Shown here: positions 1 through 8,747 of the stretch, one piece after another
How the letters are laid out: each line of letters opens with the position of its first letter
Position numbering within the stretch: the stretch's first letter is position 1
DNA from: Leifsonia sp. 71-9
GTDB lineage: Bacteria > Actinomycetota > Actinomycetes > Actinomycetales > Microbacteriaceae
DNA length: 64,000 bases
Reading direction: 5' to 3'
Assembly (NCBI RefSeq): GCF_001898805.1
Contig: NZ_MKVJ01000014.1
Location: 42,410 to 106,409, forward strand
Notes under the pieces: generated by a model
Told to the model about the DNA's origin: nothing
The model's input: the letters and a program-made list of their open reading frames with translations, nothing else
Database searches by the model: none
Program-made: the position numbers and the translations under genes

Positions 1-181
1 CCACGCCCGGCTCGCCGCCGCGCTTGCTCAGCCGGCGCGAGGTCCACAGCACCGCCACGACGATCCCGATGAGGATCATGATCGCGTAGGTCTGGATGCG
101 CCAGTGCCACCCGAACAGATCGATCGGGATGTTCTGCCATTCGGGCCCCGGGCTCGGGATGCTGGCGTACCAGCTGCTCAT
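1..181 (-). CDS. lgt: Prolipoprotein diacylglyceryl transferase, N-terminal fragment
   Basis: Only the first 60 codons lie in the window; the rest runs off the left edge. Lgt moves a diacylglyceryl group from phosphatidylglycerol to the lipobox cysteine of pre-lipoproteins in the membrane. The fragment starts with ATG at 181 and reads MSSWYASIPSP, then a hydrophobic segment at about residues 31-46 (TYAIMILIGIVVAVLW) followed by basic residues, which is the usual first transmembrane helix of Lgt. The position directly after trpA is the usual actinobacterial order (trpC-trpB-trpA-lgt). The catalytic region is not visible, so the call rests on the N-terminus and the neighbourhood. Confidence 0.82.
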   Translation of the reverse strand, partial: MSSWYASIPSPGPEWQNIPIDLFGWHWRIQTYAIMILIGIVVAVLWTSRRLSKRGGEPGV

Positions 182-251
182 CGTCGCAAACACCCGAAGA
201 CTCACCTTTCGATTCGGATCAGGCCGCCGCGGATCGCCGCGCAGCCTCCAT

Positions 252-257
252 AGTCTA
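252..257 (-). promoter_or_regulatory. Possible -10 element for lgt
   Basis: On the minus strand the sequence reads TAGACT about 70 bases before the lgt start, in the 87-base gap after trpA. It fits the actinobacterial TAnnnT -10 pattern, but I see no good -35 hexamer, so lgt could also be served only by read-through from trp. Confidence 0.25.
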
Positions 258-268
258 AGACGACGGCG

Positions 269-1051
269 CTACCGCGCCGCGCCACCCGCCAGTTCGGCCG
301 CCGTGCGGGCGACCGCCTCGACCCCGCCGTCGGCGAGGGCCTTGACCAGGGCGGAGCCGACGATCGCGCCGTCGGCGTACTCGAGCACCTCGCGCACCTG
401 GGCGCCGGTGGAGATGCCGACGCCCACGCATGCACTCGTCGCGCCGGCCTCGCGGAGGCGGCCGATGAGGGTGCGGGCGGCGGCGTCCACGTCGGAGCGC
501 GCACCGGTGATGCCCATCGTCGAGACGGCGTAGACGAAGCCGCGGCTCGCCTCCACGGTGCGGCGGAGGCGCTCGTCGGTCGACGTCGGCGCGGCGAGGA
601 ACACGCGGTCCAGTCCGGCCCGGTCGGAGGCGGCGAGCCAGTCGGCGCCCTCGTCCGGGATCAGATCGGGCGTGATGAGTCCCGCACCGCCCGCGGCCGC
701 GAGGTCGTCGGCGAAGCGGTCGACGCCGTACTGCAGCACGGGGTTCCAGTAGGTCATCACGAGCACGGGGATGTCCGCGCGCTTCGTGATCTCGCGCACC
801 GCGGTGAAGCCGTCGCGCAGGCGGAAGCCGCCCGCGAGCGCCTGCTGGGTCGCGGCCTGGATGACGGTGCCGTCCATGACGGGGTCGGAGTACGGCAGGC
901 CGAGCTCGATGACGTCGACGCCGTTCTCGGCGAGGGCCACGGCGGCCTCGATGCTCGTCTCGAGATCGGGGAACCCGGCGGGCAGGTAGCCGATGAGCGC
1001 GCCGCCGGCCTCCCGGTTGCGCTGGGCGATGGTGTCGGCGACCCGGCTCAC
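269..1051 (-). CDS. trpA: Tryptophan synthase alpha subunit
   Basis: TrpA cleaves indole-3-glycerol phosphate to indole and glyceraldehyde 3-phosphate and channels indole to TrpB. The 260-residue protein has the family's normal length and a TIM-barrel pattern. The two catalytic acids fall at E49 and D60 in [15 protein letters not shown], the same numbers as in the enteric enzyme, and a phosphate-binding GVGISTG lies near residue 212. I chose the GTG at 1051 because it overlaps the trpB stop as GTGA, implying translational coupling with its partner subunit. The same frame stays open through trpB, but that upstream part is a shadow of trpB. Confidence 0.97.
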   Translation of the reverse strand: MSRVADTIAQRNREAGGALIGYLPAGFPDLETSIEAAVALAENGVDVIELGLPYSDPVMDGTVIQAATQQALAGGFRLRDGFTAVREITKRADIPVLVMTYWNPVLQYGVDRFADDLAAAGGAGLITPDLIPDEGADWLAASDRAGLDRVFLAAPTSTDERLRRTVEASRGFVYAVSTMGITGARSDVDAAARTLIGRLREAGATSACVGVGISTGAQVREVLEYADGAIVGSALVKALADGGVEAVARTAAELAGGAAR

Positions 1052-2259
1052 GACTGCACGGCTCCTTCGTCGATCAGGCCGAAGTAGCGTCCGGCGGTCT
1101 CCATGTCCTTGTCGCCGCGGCCGCTGAGGTTGACGAGCACGATGCCGTCGGGGCCGAGCTCGCGCCCGAGCACCAGCGCGCCCGCGAGGGCGTGCGACGA
1201 CTCGATCGCCGGGATGATGCCCTCGGTCAGGCTGAGCAGGCGCAGCGCCTCCATCGCGTCCGCGTCCGACACGGGCCGGTACTCGGCGCGGCCGATCGAG
1301 GACAGCCACGAGTGCTCGGGGCCGACACCCGGGTAGTCGAGCCCGGCGGAGATCGAGTGCGACTCGATGGTCTGGCCGTCCTCGTCCTGGAGCAGGAGGC
1401 TGCGCGCGCCGTGCAGGACGCCCGGGCGGCCCTTCGTGATGGTGGCGGCGTGGCGGGGCGTCTCGGCGCCCTCTCCCCCGGCCTCGAAGCCGACGAGACG
1501 CACGTCCTCGTCGTCGAGGAACGCGTGGAAGATGCCGATGGCGTTGGAGCCGCCGCCGACGCACGCGGCGACGGCGTCGGGCAGACGGCCGGTGAGGGCG
1601 AGCACCTGCTCGCGCGCCTCCTCGCCGATGATCTTCTGGAGGTCGCGGACCATGGCCGGGAACGGGTGCGGCCCGGCGACCGTGCCGAAGATGTAGTTGG
1701 TGGTCTCCACGTTGGTGACCCAGTCGCGCATCGCGTCGTTGATCGCGTCCTTGAGGGTGCGCGAGCCGGTCTTGACGGCGATGACCTCGGCGCCGAGGAG
1801 GCGCATGCGGGCGACGTTGAGCGCCTGGCGCTCCGTGTCGACCTCGCCCATGTAGACGGTGCACTCGAGGCCGAACAGCGCGGCCGCGGTGGCCGTGGCG
1901 ACCCCGTGCTGGCCGGCGCCGGTCTCCGCGATGACCCGCTTCTTGCCGATGCGCTTGGTCAGGATGGCCTGGCCGAGCACGTTGTTGATCTTGTGCGACC
2001 CGGTGTGGTTGAGGTCCTCGCGCTTGAGGATGACGCGCGCGCCGCCCGCGTGCTCGGCGAACCGGGGCACCTCGGTGATGATCGACGGGCGCCCGGTGTA
2101 CGACCGGTGCAGCTCGTCCAGCTCGGCATGGAACGCGGGATCGGCCTTGGCCTCCTCCCACGCCGCGGACAGCTCGTCCAGCGCGGCGACGAGCGATTCG
2201 GGCACGAAGCGGCCGCCGAAGTCGCCGAAGTAGGGACCGGTCTCGGAACGGAGGGACAT
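1048..2259 (-). CDS. trpB: Tryptophan synthase beta subunit
   Basis: TrpB condenses indole with L-serine using pyridoxal phosphate. The 403-residue protein carries the PLP lysine at K90 in [10 protein letters not shown], the catalytic glutamate region AETGAGQHG (E112), and the phosphate-binding GGGSNAIG near residue 236. The start ATG at 2259 shares one base with the trpC stop (TGATG), and its own stop overlaps the trpA start, so trpC, trpB and trpA form one tightly coupled unit. The N-terminal FGGRFVPE is standard for TrpB1, the form that pairs with TrpA. Confidence 0.98.
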   Translation of the reverse strand: MSLRSETGPYFGDFGGRFVPESLVAALDELSAAWEEAKADPAFHAELDELHRSYTGRPSIITEVPRFAEHAGGARVILKREDLNHTGSHKINNVLGQAILTKRIGKKRVIAETGAGQHGVATATAAALFGLECTVYMGEVDTERQALNVARMRLLGAEVIAVKTGSRTLKDAINDAMRDWVTNVETTNYIFGTVAGPHPFPAMVRDLQKIIGEEAREQVLALTGRLPDAVAACVGGGSNAIGIFHAFLDDEDVRLVGFEAGGEGAETPRHAATITKGRPGVLHGARSLLLQDEDGQTIESHSISAGLDYPGVGPEHSWLSSIGRAEYRPVSDADAMEALRLLSLTEGIIPAIESSHALAGALVLGRELGPDGIVLVNLSGRGDKDMETAGRYFGLIDEGAVQS

Positions 2260-3029
2260 CAGACTCCCAGGAACTCGCCGAGCGTGGCGACGGGGTCGCT
2301 CGTGACGAGCGCCTCGCCGACGAGCACGACGTCCGCGCCCGCCGCCCGGTAGTGCGCCACGTCGGCCGCCGAGAGGACGGCGGACTCCGCGACGCGGATG
2401 GTGCTGGACGGGTACCGGTCGGCCAGGCGGCCGAACAGATCGCGATCCAGCTCGAACGTGGAGAGGTTGCGGGCGTTGACGCCCACGAGCTTCGCGCCGG
2501 TGTCGAACGCCCGGCTCAGCTCGTCCTCGGTGTGCGCCTCGACGAGCGGGGTCATGCCCAGCTCGACGATCAGGTCGTGCAGCGAGACCAGGGTCTGCTG
2601 GTCGAGCGCGGCGACGATGAGGAGCACGAGGTCGGCGCCCGCGGCGCGCGCCTCGAAGATCTGGTACGGCTCGGCGACGAACTCCTTGCGGAGCACGGGG
2701 ATCGAGACCGCGGCGCGCACCGACTCCAGGTCGGCGAGCGAGCCGCGGAAACGGCGCTCCTCGGTCAGGACGCTGATCGCGCTGGCGCCGCCGCTCTCGT
2801 ACGCGGCGGCCAGGGCGGCCGGATCCGGGATGTCGGCGAGGGCGCCGCGCGACGGGCTCGCCCGCTTGACCTCCGCGATGACCTTGATGCGGTCCGCGGG
2901 GGCGAGGGCGGAGAGGGCGTCGAGTGCGGGGGCACGATCGAGGGCTGCTGCCTCGACGACGGCGAGCGGACGCTCGGCGCGCCGCCGTTCAGCATCCTCG
3001 AGCGCGCCGGCGACGAGGTCGGCGAGCAC
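2259..3029 (-). CDS. trpC: Indole-3-glycerol phosphate synthase
   Basis: TrpC closes the indole ring from carboxyphenylamino-deoxyribulose 5-phosphate. The 256-residue single-domain protein has the signature [12 protein letters not shown] (K55), the second catalytic lysine in VLRKEFV near residue 117, and GVNARNL near 184. There is no fused TrpF domain, and no trpF in the window; in many actinobacteria a dual HisA/TrpF isomerase fills that step, and it would be encoded elsewhere. The start is GTG at 3029, three bases after the stop of the small membrane protein upstream. Confidence 0.97.
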   Translation of the reverse strand: MLADLVAGALEDAERRRAERPLAVVEAAALDRAPALDALSALAPADRIKVIAEVKRASPSRGALADIPDPAALAAAYESGGASAISVLTEERRFRGSLADLESVRAAVSIPVLRKEFVAEPYQIFEARAAGADLVLLIVAALDQQTLVSLHDLIVELGMTPLVEAHTEDELSRAFDTGAKLVGVNARNLSTFELDRDLFGRLADRYPSSTIRVAESAVLSAADVAHYRAAGADVVLVGEALVTSDPVATLGEFLGV

Positions 3030-3032
3030 GCG

Positions 3033-3263
3033 TCAGTGACCCTTCGGGGTGTACTTGGAGCCGCCGACTCCGTAGCCCGCGCGCTTCATGATCCAGCCGA
3101 CGATGAGACCCACGATGGCCAGACCGGCCGCCGCCCAGACGATGACCGGCGCATCGAAGAAGAACGCCACAGCGCCGATGGCGAAGGCGACCAGCATGAT
3201 GATCACGGCCGTCCACGCCGCCGGCGAATGACCGTGGCCTGGCTCGACTGACTCGGTGCTCAT
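3033..3263 (-). CDS. Small HGxxPAAW membrane protein of the trp operon
   Basis: A 76-residue protein of unknown function. The motif HGHSPAAW at residues 10-17 identifies the actinobacterial HGxxPAAW family that sits in trp operons. Two hydrophobic segments follow (about 18-36 and 38-59), then a basic glycine-rich tail (MKRAGYG...YTPKGH). I start at ATG 3263 because AGGAG lies about six bases upstream; the frame is open further up but has no better site. It lies between trpC and the four-helix Trp-operon protein, so it is probably co-translated with tryptophan genes. Any role in tryptophan uptake or sensing is speculation. Confidence 0.85.
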   Translation of the reverse strand: MSTESVEPGHGHSPAAWTAVIIMLVAFAIGAVAFFFDAPVIVWAAAGLAIVGLIVGWIMKRAGYGVGGSKYTPKGH

Positions 3264-3331
3264 GGGACTCCTGCACGTCGGGTGCGCGCCGACGGCACGC
3301 ACGGGAATGGGAACGGATCAAGTCTAGTGGC

Positions 3332-4075
3332 TCAGCGCGTGGGATCGTCGCCGCGGCTCAGCTCGTCCCAGCTGTCGATCGCGGTGTCCCGATCGAGCGT
3401 CGCGGGCTCCGCGGCGGTCTCGCCCTCGGCCACCGCGCGCGCCTCCTCGTCGTCCGATTCGGGCGTGTCGGCGATTCCGAGCGCGGCGGCGGCGTCACGG
3501 CCGTCCGCCCCGGCGAACCGCGTCTGGTACTTGCGGGACGAACCCGGCCAGAGCCGGGAGAAGACGATGACGGCCGCGTTCGCGAGCACGATCAGCGCGC
3601 CGCCGACCACGGCGAGCCACGGCCAGAACTGCACGTCGACCGCGTCGACCAGGCGCCGGATGGAGGCTTCGCCCGCGACCCCGGTCGCCGTGGTGATGAC
3701 CGAGGAGGAGGCGCGCAGCGCATCCGCCAGGGCGCTGCCGGCGGAGATCAGCACCGAGACGCCCAGCAGCATGCCCAGCAGCGCGAGCACGATGCGGAAG
3801 ATCGGGCCGGCGATCGCCAGCGCCGCGGTCAGCGCCAGGCCCGCGAGGGCGAGGGCCGTCAGCGCCGGAGCGGCGGTCGAGCCGGGCACACCCAGGATGC
3901 CGACGTGACTCCCGACATCCGTGAGGTGCACGCTGAACCAGGTCTGCGTCGCCGACAGGAGGGTCAGTCCGCTGCCGACCACGAGGGCGAGCAGCGCGAC
4001 GTACTTGGAGCGGCGGTTCACCGGGCGGGAGGCCTTCTGCTCCGTCGCCGTGTCGTCCGGGTTCTCGGCCGTCAT
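3332..4075 (-). CDS. Trp-biosynthesis-associated membrane protein
   Basis: A 247-residue integral membrane protein of the actinobacterial family known only from its place next to trpE and trpC (Trp_oprn_chp type). Hydrophobic helices are visible near residues 26-45, 68-90, 92-115 and 155-175, with TQTWF after helix 1. The last 70 residues are soluble and acidic. It starts five bases after the trpE stop. The function is unknown. Constant linkage to trp genes suggests a role in tryptophan or anthranilate handling at the membrane, but nothing in the sequence names a substrate. Confidence 0.88.
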   Translation of the reverse strand: MTAENPDDTATEQKASRPVNRRSKYVALLALVVGSGLTLLSATQTWFSVHLTDVGSHVGILGVPGSTAAPALTALALAGLALTAALAIAGPIFRIVLALLGMLLGVSVLISAGSALADALRASSSVITTATGVAGEASIRRLVDAVDVQFWPWLAVVGGALIVLANAAVIVFSRLWPGSSRKYQTRFAGADGRDAAAALGIADTPESDDEEARAVAEGETAAEPATLDRDTAIDSWDELSRGDDPTR

Positions 4076-4080
4076 CGCGA

Positions 4081-5637
4081 TCAGCGCCCGCCGTCAGCGG
4101 CGCCGGTCACCCGGCGCATGGCGTTCGCCACGGCGACCGCGCGCAGCGGCGCGGCGGCCTTGTTCTGCGACTCCTGGAACTCGCTGCGCGGGACAGAGTC
4201 GGCGACCAGTCCGCCTCCCGCCTGCACCCGCGCGACGCCGTCCATGATGGTGGCGGTGCGGATGGCGATGGCGAGATCGGCGTCGCCTGCGAAGTCGAAG
4301 TAGCCGATCACTCCCCCGTACACGCCGCGCTGAGCCGGCTCGAGCTCGTCGATGATCCGCAGCGCCATCGGCTTCGGCGCACCCGACAGGGTCCCCGCGG
4401 GGAACGTCGCGCGGAACACGTCGATCGCAGAGGCGTCGGGCAGGAGGTCGCCCTCCACCGACGAGACGATGTGCATGATGTGGCTGAACCGCTCGATCCG
4501 CATGAACTCCGTCACCTCGACGGACCCGGCGGCGCAGACCTTCAGCAGGTCGTTGCGGGCGAGGTCGACCAGCATGAGGTGCTCGGCGCGCTCCTTGTCG
4601 TCGGCGAGGAGGGAGGTCTCCAGGTCGAGGTCCTCCTCCGGCGTCGCGCCGCGTGGGCGCGAACCCGCGATCGGGTGGGTGAACGCGCGCCCCTCCTGCA
4701 CCTTCACGAGCGCCTCGGGCGACGAGCCGACGATCTGGTAGGCGCCGCCGTCGGGACGCTCCAGGGACAGCAGGTACATGTAGGGGCTCGGGTTGAGCGC
4801 CCGCAGCACGCGGTAGACGTCGAGCGAGGAGGCGGTGCACTCCAGCTCGAAACGCTGCGAGATGACGACCTGGAAGATGTCGCCCGCGACGATGCGCTCC
4901 TTGGCGACCTCCACCGACGCCAGGAAGTCCTCTTCGCGCGTGCGGGACCCCGGGTGGGCCGGGGTGTCGAGGTCGACCTCCGCCAACCACGCCTCCGACG
5001 GCTGCGCCAGCTCGCGCTGCATGCGGTCGAGACGGGCCTGGGCGTCGGCCCACAGGGCGTCGGCGGATTCCGCGCCGTCGGCGAGGGCGTTGGCGATCAG
5101 CTTGACCGTGCCGGAGCGGTGGTCGATCACGGCGAGGTCGGCCGCGAAGGCGAGCGCCTGCCCCGGCATGTCGTAGTCGGCCGGCGGCTGGTCGGGCAGC
5201 CGCTCGATCTGGCGGATGGCCTCCCAGCCGATGAAGCCGACCAGTCCGCCGGTCAGCGGCGGCAGGCCCGGGATGCGCGGCGTCTGCCACCGCTCGTGCA
5301 GCGCGGCGAGAGCGGCGAGCGGACGCAGGGCGGTCTCCCCGCCGAGAGCGCGCTCGGCGGACACGCCGTAGTCAAGCCAGCGCACATCGTCGCCCTGCTG
5401 GGTGAGCACGCCGAACGAGGCGGCGCCGACGAAGGAGAAGCGGGACCAGATCCCGCCCTGCTCGGCCGACTCCAGGAGGAACGTGCCCGGGCGTCCGGCG
5501 GCGAGCTTGCGGTAGATGCCGACCGGGGTCTCGCCGTCGGCGAACAGCTCGCGCACGACGGGCACGACGCGGTGGCTGTCGACCAGCGCGTCGAAGTCGT
5601 CGCGCGTGGTGGTGGAGGCGGCGGTCGTCGCGATCAC
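4081..5637 (-). CDS. trpE: Anthranilate synthase component I
   Basis: TrpE makes anthranilate from chorismate, with ammonia from the glutaminase TrpG, which is not in the window. The 518-residue protein shows the tryptophan feedback-site motif LLES at 54-57 and the chorismate-binding blocks [34 protein letters not shown] and [14 protein letters not shown]. An intact LLES motif predicts allosteric inhibition by tryptophan. GTG at 5637 overlaps the hisI stop as GTGA, so the first tryptophan gene is coupled to the histidine genes. No leader peptide or attenuator can fit between them. Confidence 0.97.
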   Translation of the reverse strand: MIATTAASTTTRDDFDALVDSHRVVPVVRELFADGETPVGIYRKLAAGRPGTFLLESAEQGGIWSRFSFVGAASFGVLTQQGDDVRWLDYGVSAERALGGETALRPLAALAALHERWQTPRIPGLPPLTGGLVGFIGWEAIRQIERLPDQPPADYDMPGQALAFAADLAVIDHRSGTVKLIANALADGAESADALWADAQARLDRMQRELAQPSEAWLAEVDLDTPAHPGSRTREEDFLASVEVAKERIVAGDIFQVVISQRFELECTASSLDVYRVLRALNPSPYMYLLSLERPDGGAYQIVGSSPEALVKVQEGRAFTHPIAGSRPRGATPEEDLDLETSLLADDKERAEHLMLVDLARNDLLKVCAAGSVEVTEFMRIERFSHIMHIVSSVEGDLLPDASAIDVFRATFPAGTLSGAPKPMALRIIDELEPAQRGVYGGVIGYFDFAGDADLAIAIRTATIMDGVARVQAGGGLVADSVPRSEFQESQNKAAAPLRAVAVANAMRRVTGAADGGR

Positions 5638-6023
5638 AGGTCGGACCTCATCTCGTCGGAGTCGGCGGCGCCGTCCCCGACCACGGGGTCGAGCTGGTCC
5701 GCGTCGAAGCAGGTGCGGGTGCCGGTGTGGCAGGCGGCGCCGATCTGGTCGACGGTCACCAGGAGGGTGTCGCCGTCGCAGTCGAGCGCGGCGGACTTCA
5801 CGAACTGCACGTGGCCGGACGTGTCGCCCTTGCGCCAGTACTCCTGCCGGGAGCGCGACCAGAAGGTCACCCGCCCCTCCGTCATCGTGCGCCGGAACGC
5901 CTCGGCGTCCATCCAGCCCATCATGAGCACCTCGCGGGTGTCCCACTGCTGGATGATCGCCGGGACGAGCCCGGTCTCGGTGAAGCGGATGCGATCGAGC
6001 ACCGCGCGCTGGTCGTCGCTCAT
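5634..6023 (-). CDS. hisI: Phosphoribosyl-AMP cyclohydrolase
   Basis: HisI hydrolyses phosphoribosyl-AMP, the third histidine step. The protein is 129 residues and lacks the HisE domain fused to it in enterobacteria; a separate hisE lies at 7687-7953. The metal-binding cysteines are C82 (DCDGD), C98 and C105 ([10 protein letters not shown]), with the spacing of the characterised archaeal enzyme, and [17 protein letters not shown] is the substrate-binding block. ATG at 6023 overlaps the hisF stop as ATGA. Confidence 0.97.
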   Translation of the reverse strand: MSDDQRAVLDRIRFTETGLVPAIIQQWDTREVLMMGWMDAEAFRRTMTEGRVTFWSRSRQEYWRKGDTSGHVQFVKSAALDCDGDTLLVTVDQIGAACHTGTRTCFDADQLDPVVGDGAADSDEMRSDL

Positions 6024-6784
6024 GAGCGGACCTCCCGTCCTGCCTGTGCCAGGGCCTCCTTGACGTCGCCGATCGTCAGCTCGCCGGAGTGGAAAACGCT
6101 CGCGGCGAGGACGGCGTCGGCGCCGGCCTCGATCGCGGGCGCGAAATCGGCGACGGCGCCCGCGCCGCCCGATGCGATGACGGGCACGCTGCTGATCGCC
6201 CGCATCTCCCGGATGAGCTCCAGGTCGAAGCCTTCCTTGGTGCCGTCGGCGTCGATCGAGTTGACCAGCAGTTCGCCCGCGCCCAGCTCGATCGCCCGTC
6301 GCGCCCAGTCGAGCGCGTCGAGCTCGGTCTCGGTGCGGCCGCCGTGGGTCGTCACGACGAAGCCCGACGGCGTCGCCGCGGACCGCTTGACGTCGAGCGA
6401 GAGCACCAGCACCTGCGCGCCGAACCGGTCCGCGATCTCCGCGATCAGCTCGGGGCGCGCGATCGCGGCCGAGTTGACGCCGATCTTGTCCGCGCCGCTG
6501 CCGAGCAGCCGTGCGACGTCCTCCGCGCTGCGCACGCCGCCGCCGACGGTGAGCGGGATGAAGACCTGCTCGGCCGTCGCCTGCACGACGTCGTAGGTGG
6601 TGGAGCGGTCGTCGACCGTCGCCGTCACGTCGAGGAAGGTGAGCTCGTCGGCCCCCTGCTCGAAGTACTTGCGCGCCAGCTCGACCGGGTCGCCCTGATC
6701 GCGGAGGTTCTGGAAATTCACCCCCTTGACGACGCGGCCGGCGGCCACGTCGAGGCACGGGATGACGCGGACCGCGACGGACAT
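6020..6784 (-). CDS. hisF: Imidazole glycerol phosphate synthase cyclase subunit
   Basis: HisF joins ammonia from the glutaminase HisH to PRFAR, yielding imidazole glycerol phosphate and AICAR. This 254-residue TIM barrel has catalytic aspartates D12 in RVIPCLDV and D131 in VLSLDVKR, and the phosphate-binding loops TVGGGVRS and IASGGAG. HisH and HisA are not in the window. The start shares one base with the hisG stop (TGATG), and its stop overlaps hisI, making hisG-hisF-hisI-trpE one chain. Confidence 0.98.
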   Translation of the reverse strand: MSVAVRVIPCLDVAAGRVVKGVNFQNLRDQGDPVELARKYFEQGADELTFLDVTATVDDRSTTYDVVQATAEQVFIPLTVGGGVRSAEDVARLLGSGADKIGVNSAAIARPELIAEIADRFGAQVLVLSLDVKRSAATPSGFVVTTHGGRTETELDALDWARRAIELGAGELLVNSIDADGTKEGFDLELIREMRAISSVPVIASGGAGAVADFAPAIEAGADAVLAASVFHSGELTIGDVKEALAQAGREVRS

Positions 6785-7623
6785 CAGATCCGCGCCGCGT
6801 GGATGGAGGTGACCAGGATGGCCCGCGCGCCCAGCTCGTAGAGGTCGTCCATGACGCGGTTGGTCTGGTCCTGCTTGATCATGACGCGCACGGCCACCCA
6901 GTCGGGCTCGCCCAGGGGCGACACCGTCGGGGACTCGACGCCCGGGGTCAGGGCGACGGCGCGGTCGAGCAGAACCGCGGGCAGGTTGTAGTCGACGAGG
7001 ACGTACTGGCGCGCGACCATGACGCCCTGCAGCCGGCGCAGCAGCGTGTCGACGCCCGCGGCGCGCGTGGGCGACGAGATGAGCACCGCCTCGGACTCGA
7101 GGATGACCGGGCCGAAGATCTCCAGCCCCTGCTTGCGCAGCGTGGAGCCGGTCTCGACCACGTCGGCGACCGCGTCGGCGACGCCCAGCCGCACCGCGGA
7201 CTCCACGGCGCCGTCGAGCTTGATGAGGGCGGCATCCACCCCGCGCTCGGCGAGGAAGGCGCCCACCAGGCCCGGGTAGCTCGTCGCGACCCGCTTGCCC
7301 TGGAGGTCGGCCAGGTCGGTGAAGCCGTTCGCCGGGGCGGCGAAGCGGAAGGTGGAGGCGGCGAAGTCGAGGGAGGCGATCTCGCTCGCGGGCGACCCCG
7401 AGTCGAGCAGGAGGTCTCGGCCGGTGATGCCGACGTCGAGCGCGCCGGAGCCGACGTAGGTGGCGATGTCGCGCGGGCGGAGGTAGAAGAACTCCACCCC
7501 GTTGCGCGCGTCCGTGACGATGAGCTCCTTGGGGTCGCGGCGGCCGACGTAGCCCGCCTCGTGGAGCATCTGCGCCGCGGTCTCGGAGAGGGAACCCTTG
7601 TTGGGGACGGCGATCTTCAGCAT
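6784..7623 (-). CDS. hisG: ATP phosphoribosyltransferase, long form
   Basis: HisG starts histidine synthesis by joining PRPP to ATP. At 279 residues it is the long form, with a C-terminal ferredoxin-like regulatory domain (about residues 205-279, ending [18 protein letters not shown]), so feedback by histidine is expected without a HisZ partner. The N-terminus [12 protein letters not shown] is typical. hisE lies 63 bases upstream. This first-step gene heads the his-trp run, which makes its upstream gap the best place for a control element, though I saw none. Confidence 0.97.
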   Translation of the reverse strand: MLKIAVPNKGSLSETAAQMLHEAGYVGRRDPKELIVTDARNGVEFFYLRPRDIATYVGSGALDVGITGRDLLLDSGSPASEIASLDFAASTFRFAAPANGFTDLADLQGKRVATSYPGLVGAFLAERGVDAALIKLDGAVESAVRLGVADAVADVVETGSTLRKQGLEIFGPVILESEAVLISSPTRAAGVDTLLRRLQGVMVARQYVLVDYNLPAVLLDRAVALTPGVESPTVSPLGEPDWVAVRVMIKQDQTNRVMDDLYELGARAILVTSIHAARI

Positions 7624-7686
7624 GTGCGATGTCTTTCCTGGTGCGACGGGTGCGGGATGCGCCTCACGGCGCGTTCGAGGGCAGCG

Positions 7687-7953
7687 TCACAGATGTCGGT
7701 AGACGTCGGCCGGCGTCAGGCCTTTGGCCAGCAGGAGCACCTGGAGGTGGTAGAGCAGCTGGGAGATCTCCTCGGCCGTCTCTTCGTCGGACTGGTACTC
7801 CGCGGCCATCCAGACCTCGGCGGCCTCCTCCACGATCTTTTTTCCGATGGCGTGCACGCCCGCATCCAGCTCGCGCACCGTCCCGGATCCCTCCGGACGG
7901 GTCGCGGCCTTCTCGCTGAGCTCGGCGAAGAGGTCGTCGAAGGTTTTCACCAT
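7687..7953 (-). CDS. hisE: Phosphoribosyl-ATP pyrophosphatase
   Basis: HisE removes pyrophosphate from phosphoribosyl-ATP, the second histidine step. It is 88 residues, the normal size of stand-alone HisE, an all-alpha MazG-like enzyme. The metal-binding pattern is visible in [14 protein letters not shown] (EEAAE at about 42-46) and [14 protein letters not shown] (EEISQ at 61-65). ATG at 7953 is used; the open frame upstream is a shadow of rpe. It lies 38 bases after rpe and upstream of hisG. Confidence 0.96.
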   Translation of the reverse strand: MVKTFDDLFAELSEKAATRPEGSGTVRELDAGVHAIGKKIVEEAAEVWMAAEYQSDEETAEEISQLLYHLQVLLLAKGLTPADVYRHL

Positions 7954-7991
7954 TACAGCGTAGCGGTCGCGGGGACCCCTGTGCGCCGCCG

Positions 7992-8648
7992 TCAGTGGGA
8001 GTGCGCGGCGACGGCCGCCCGCAGGCCGGCGATCTGCTCGGCCGGCTCGCCGCGGAACACGCTGGATCCGGCGACGAAGGTGTCCGCACCGTTCTCCGCG
8101 GCGGTCACGATGGTCTCGGCGGTCACTCCCCCGTCGACCTGCAGCCAGACATCGAGGCCGCGCGCCTCGACCGCCTCGCGCAGCGCGCGCAGCTTCGGCA
8201 TCGTCTCCGGCATGAACGACTGGCCGCCGAATCCCGGCTCGACCGTCATGACGAGCACCTGGTCGAACTCCGGCAGGAGGTCCAGATACGGGGCGGCGTC
8301 GGTGCCCGGCTTGAGGGCGATGCCCGCGCGGGCGCCGATCGCGCGCAGCCGTCGGGCCAGCGCGACCGGATCGGCCGCGGCCTCGGCGTGGAACGTGACC
8401 GAGTAGGCGCCCAGCTCCGCGTACCCCGGCGCCCAGCGGTCGGGGTCGTCGATCATCAGGTGCACGTCGAGCGGGATGGCGCTCACGGCCTGGATGCGCT
8501 CCACCATCTGCGGGCCGAACGTGAGGTTCGGCACGAAGTGGTTGTCCATGACGTCGACGTGGACCAGATCCGCCGTGGCGATCCGGTCGAGGTCGCGCTC
8601 CAGATTGACGAAATCGGCGGCGAGGATGCTCGGGTTGATGCGGGCCAT
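7992..8648 (-). CDS. rpe: Ribulose-phosphate 3-epimerase
   Basis: Rpe interconverts ribulose 5-phosphate and xylulose 5-phosphate in the pentose phosphate pathway. The 218-residue TIM barrel begins [10 protein letters not shown] and carries the metal and catalytic residues in [13 protein letters not shown] (H30, D32, D35), DVHLMI (H63) and LQVDGGV. Family length is normal. It lies between rsmB and hisE; a long palindrome separates it from rsmB, so its transcript may start independently. Confidence 0.97.
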   Translation of the reverse strand: MARINPSILAADFVNLERDLDRIATADLVHVDVMDNHFVPNLTFGPQMVERIQAVSAIPLDVHLMIDDPDRWAPGYAELGAYSVTFHAEAAADPVALARRLRAIGARAGIALKPGTDAAPYLDLLPEFDQVLVMTVEPGFGGQSFMPETMPKLRALREAVEARGLDVWLQVDGGVTAETIVTAAENGADTFVAGSSVFRGEPAEQIAGLRAAVAAHSH

Positions 8649-8681
8649 ACGTCCAGCCTATCGAGCGGGCGCACACCCTTT

Positions 8682-8743
8682 CGCGAGACGTGAGCAGTCG
8701 TGGGTGCGGAGAGCCACGCACCCACGACTACTCACCTCTCGCG
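8682..8743. repeat. 27-bp near-perfect inverted repeat between rsmB and rpe
   Basis: Arms 8682-8708 and 8717-8743 pair over 27 positions with two mismatches, around an 8-base loop. It starts four bases after the rsmB stop in the direction of transcription. No T-tract follows, so it may be a factor-dependent or actinobacterial-type terminator, or a dispersed extragenic palindrome. Confidence 0.85.
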
Positions 8744-8747
8744 GCGC

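Noticed and set aside
1052-2161. N-terminal extension of TrpA through the trpB region
   Set aside because: The frame is open, but the residues are an out-of-frame reading of trpB; TrpA homology begins at GTG 1051.
5634-5637. Tryptophan attenuator before trpE
   Set aside because: trpE overlaps hisI by four bases, so no leader peptide can be placed there.
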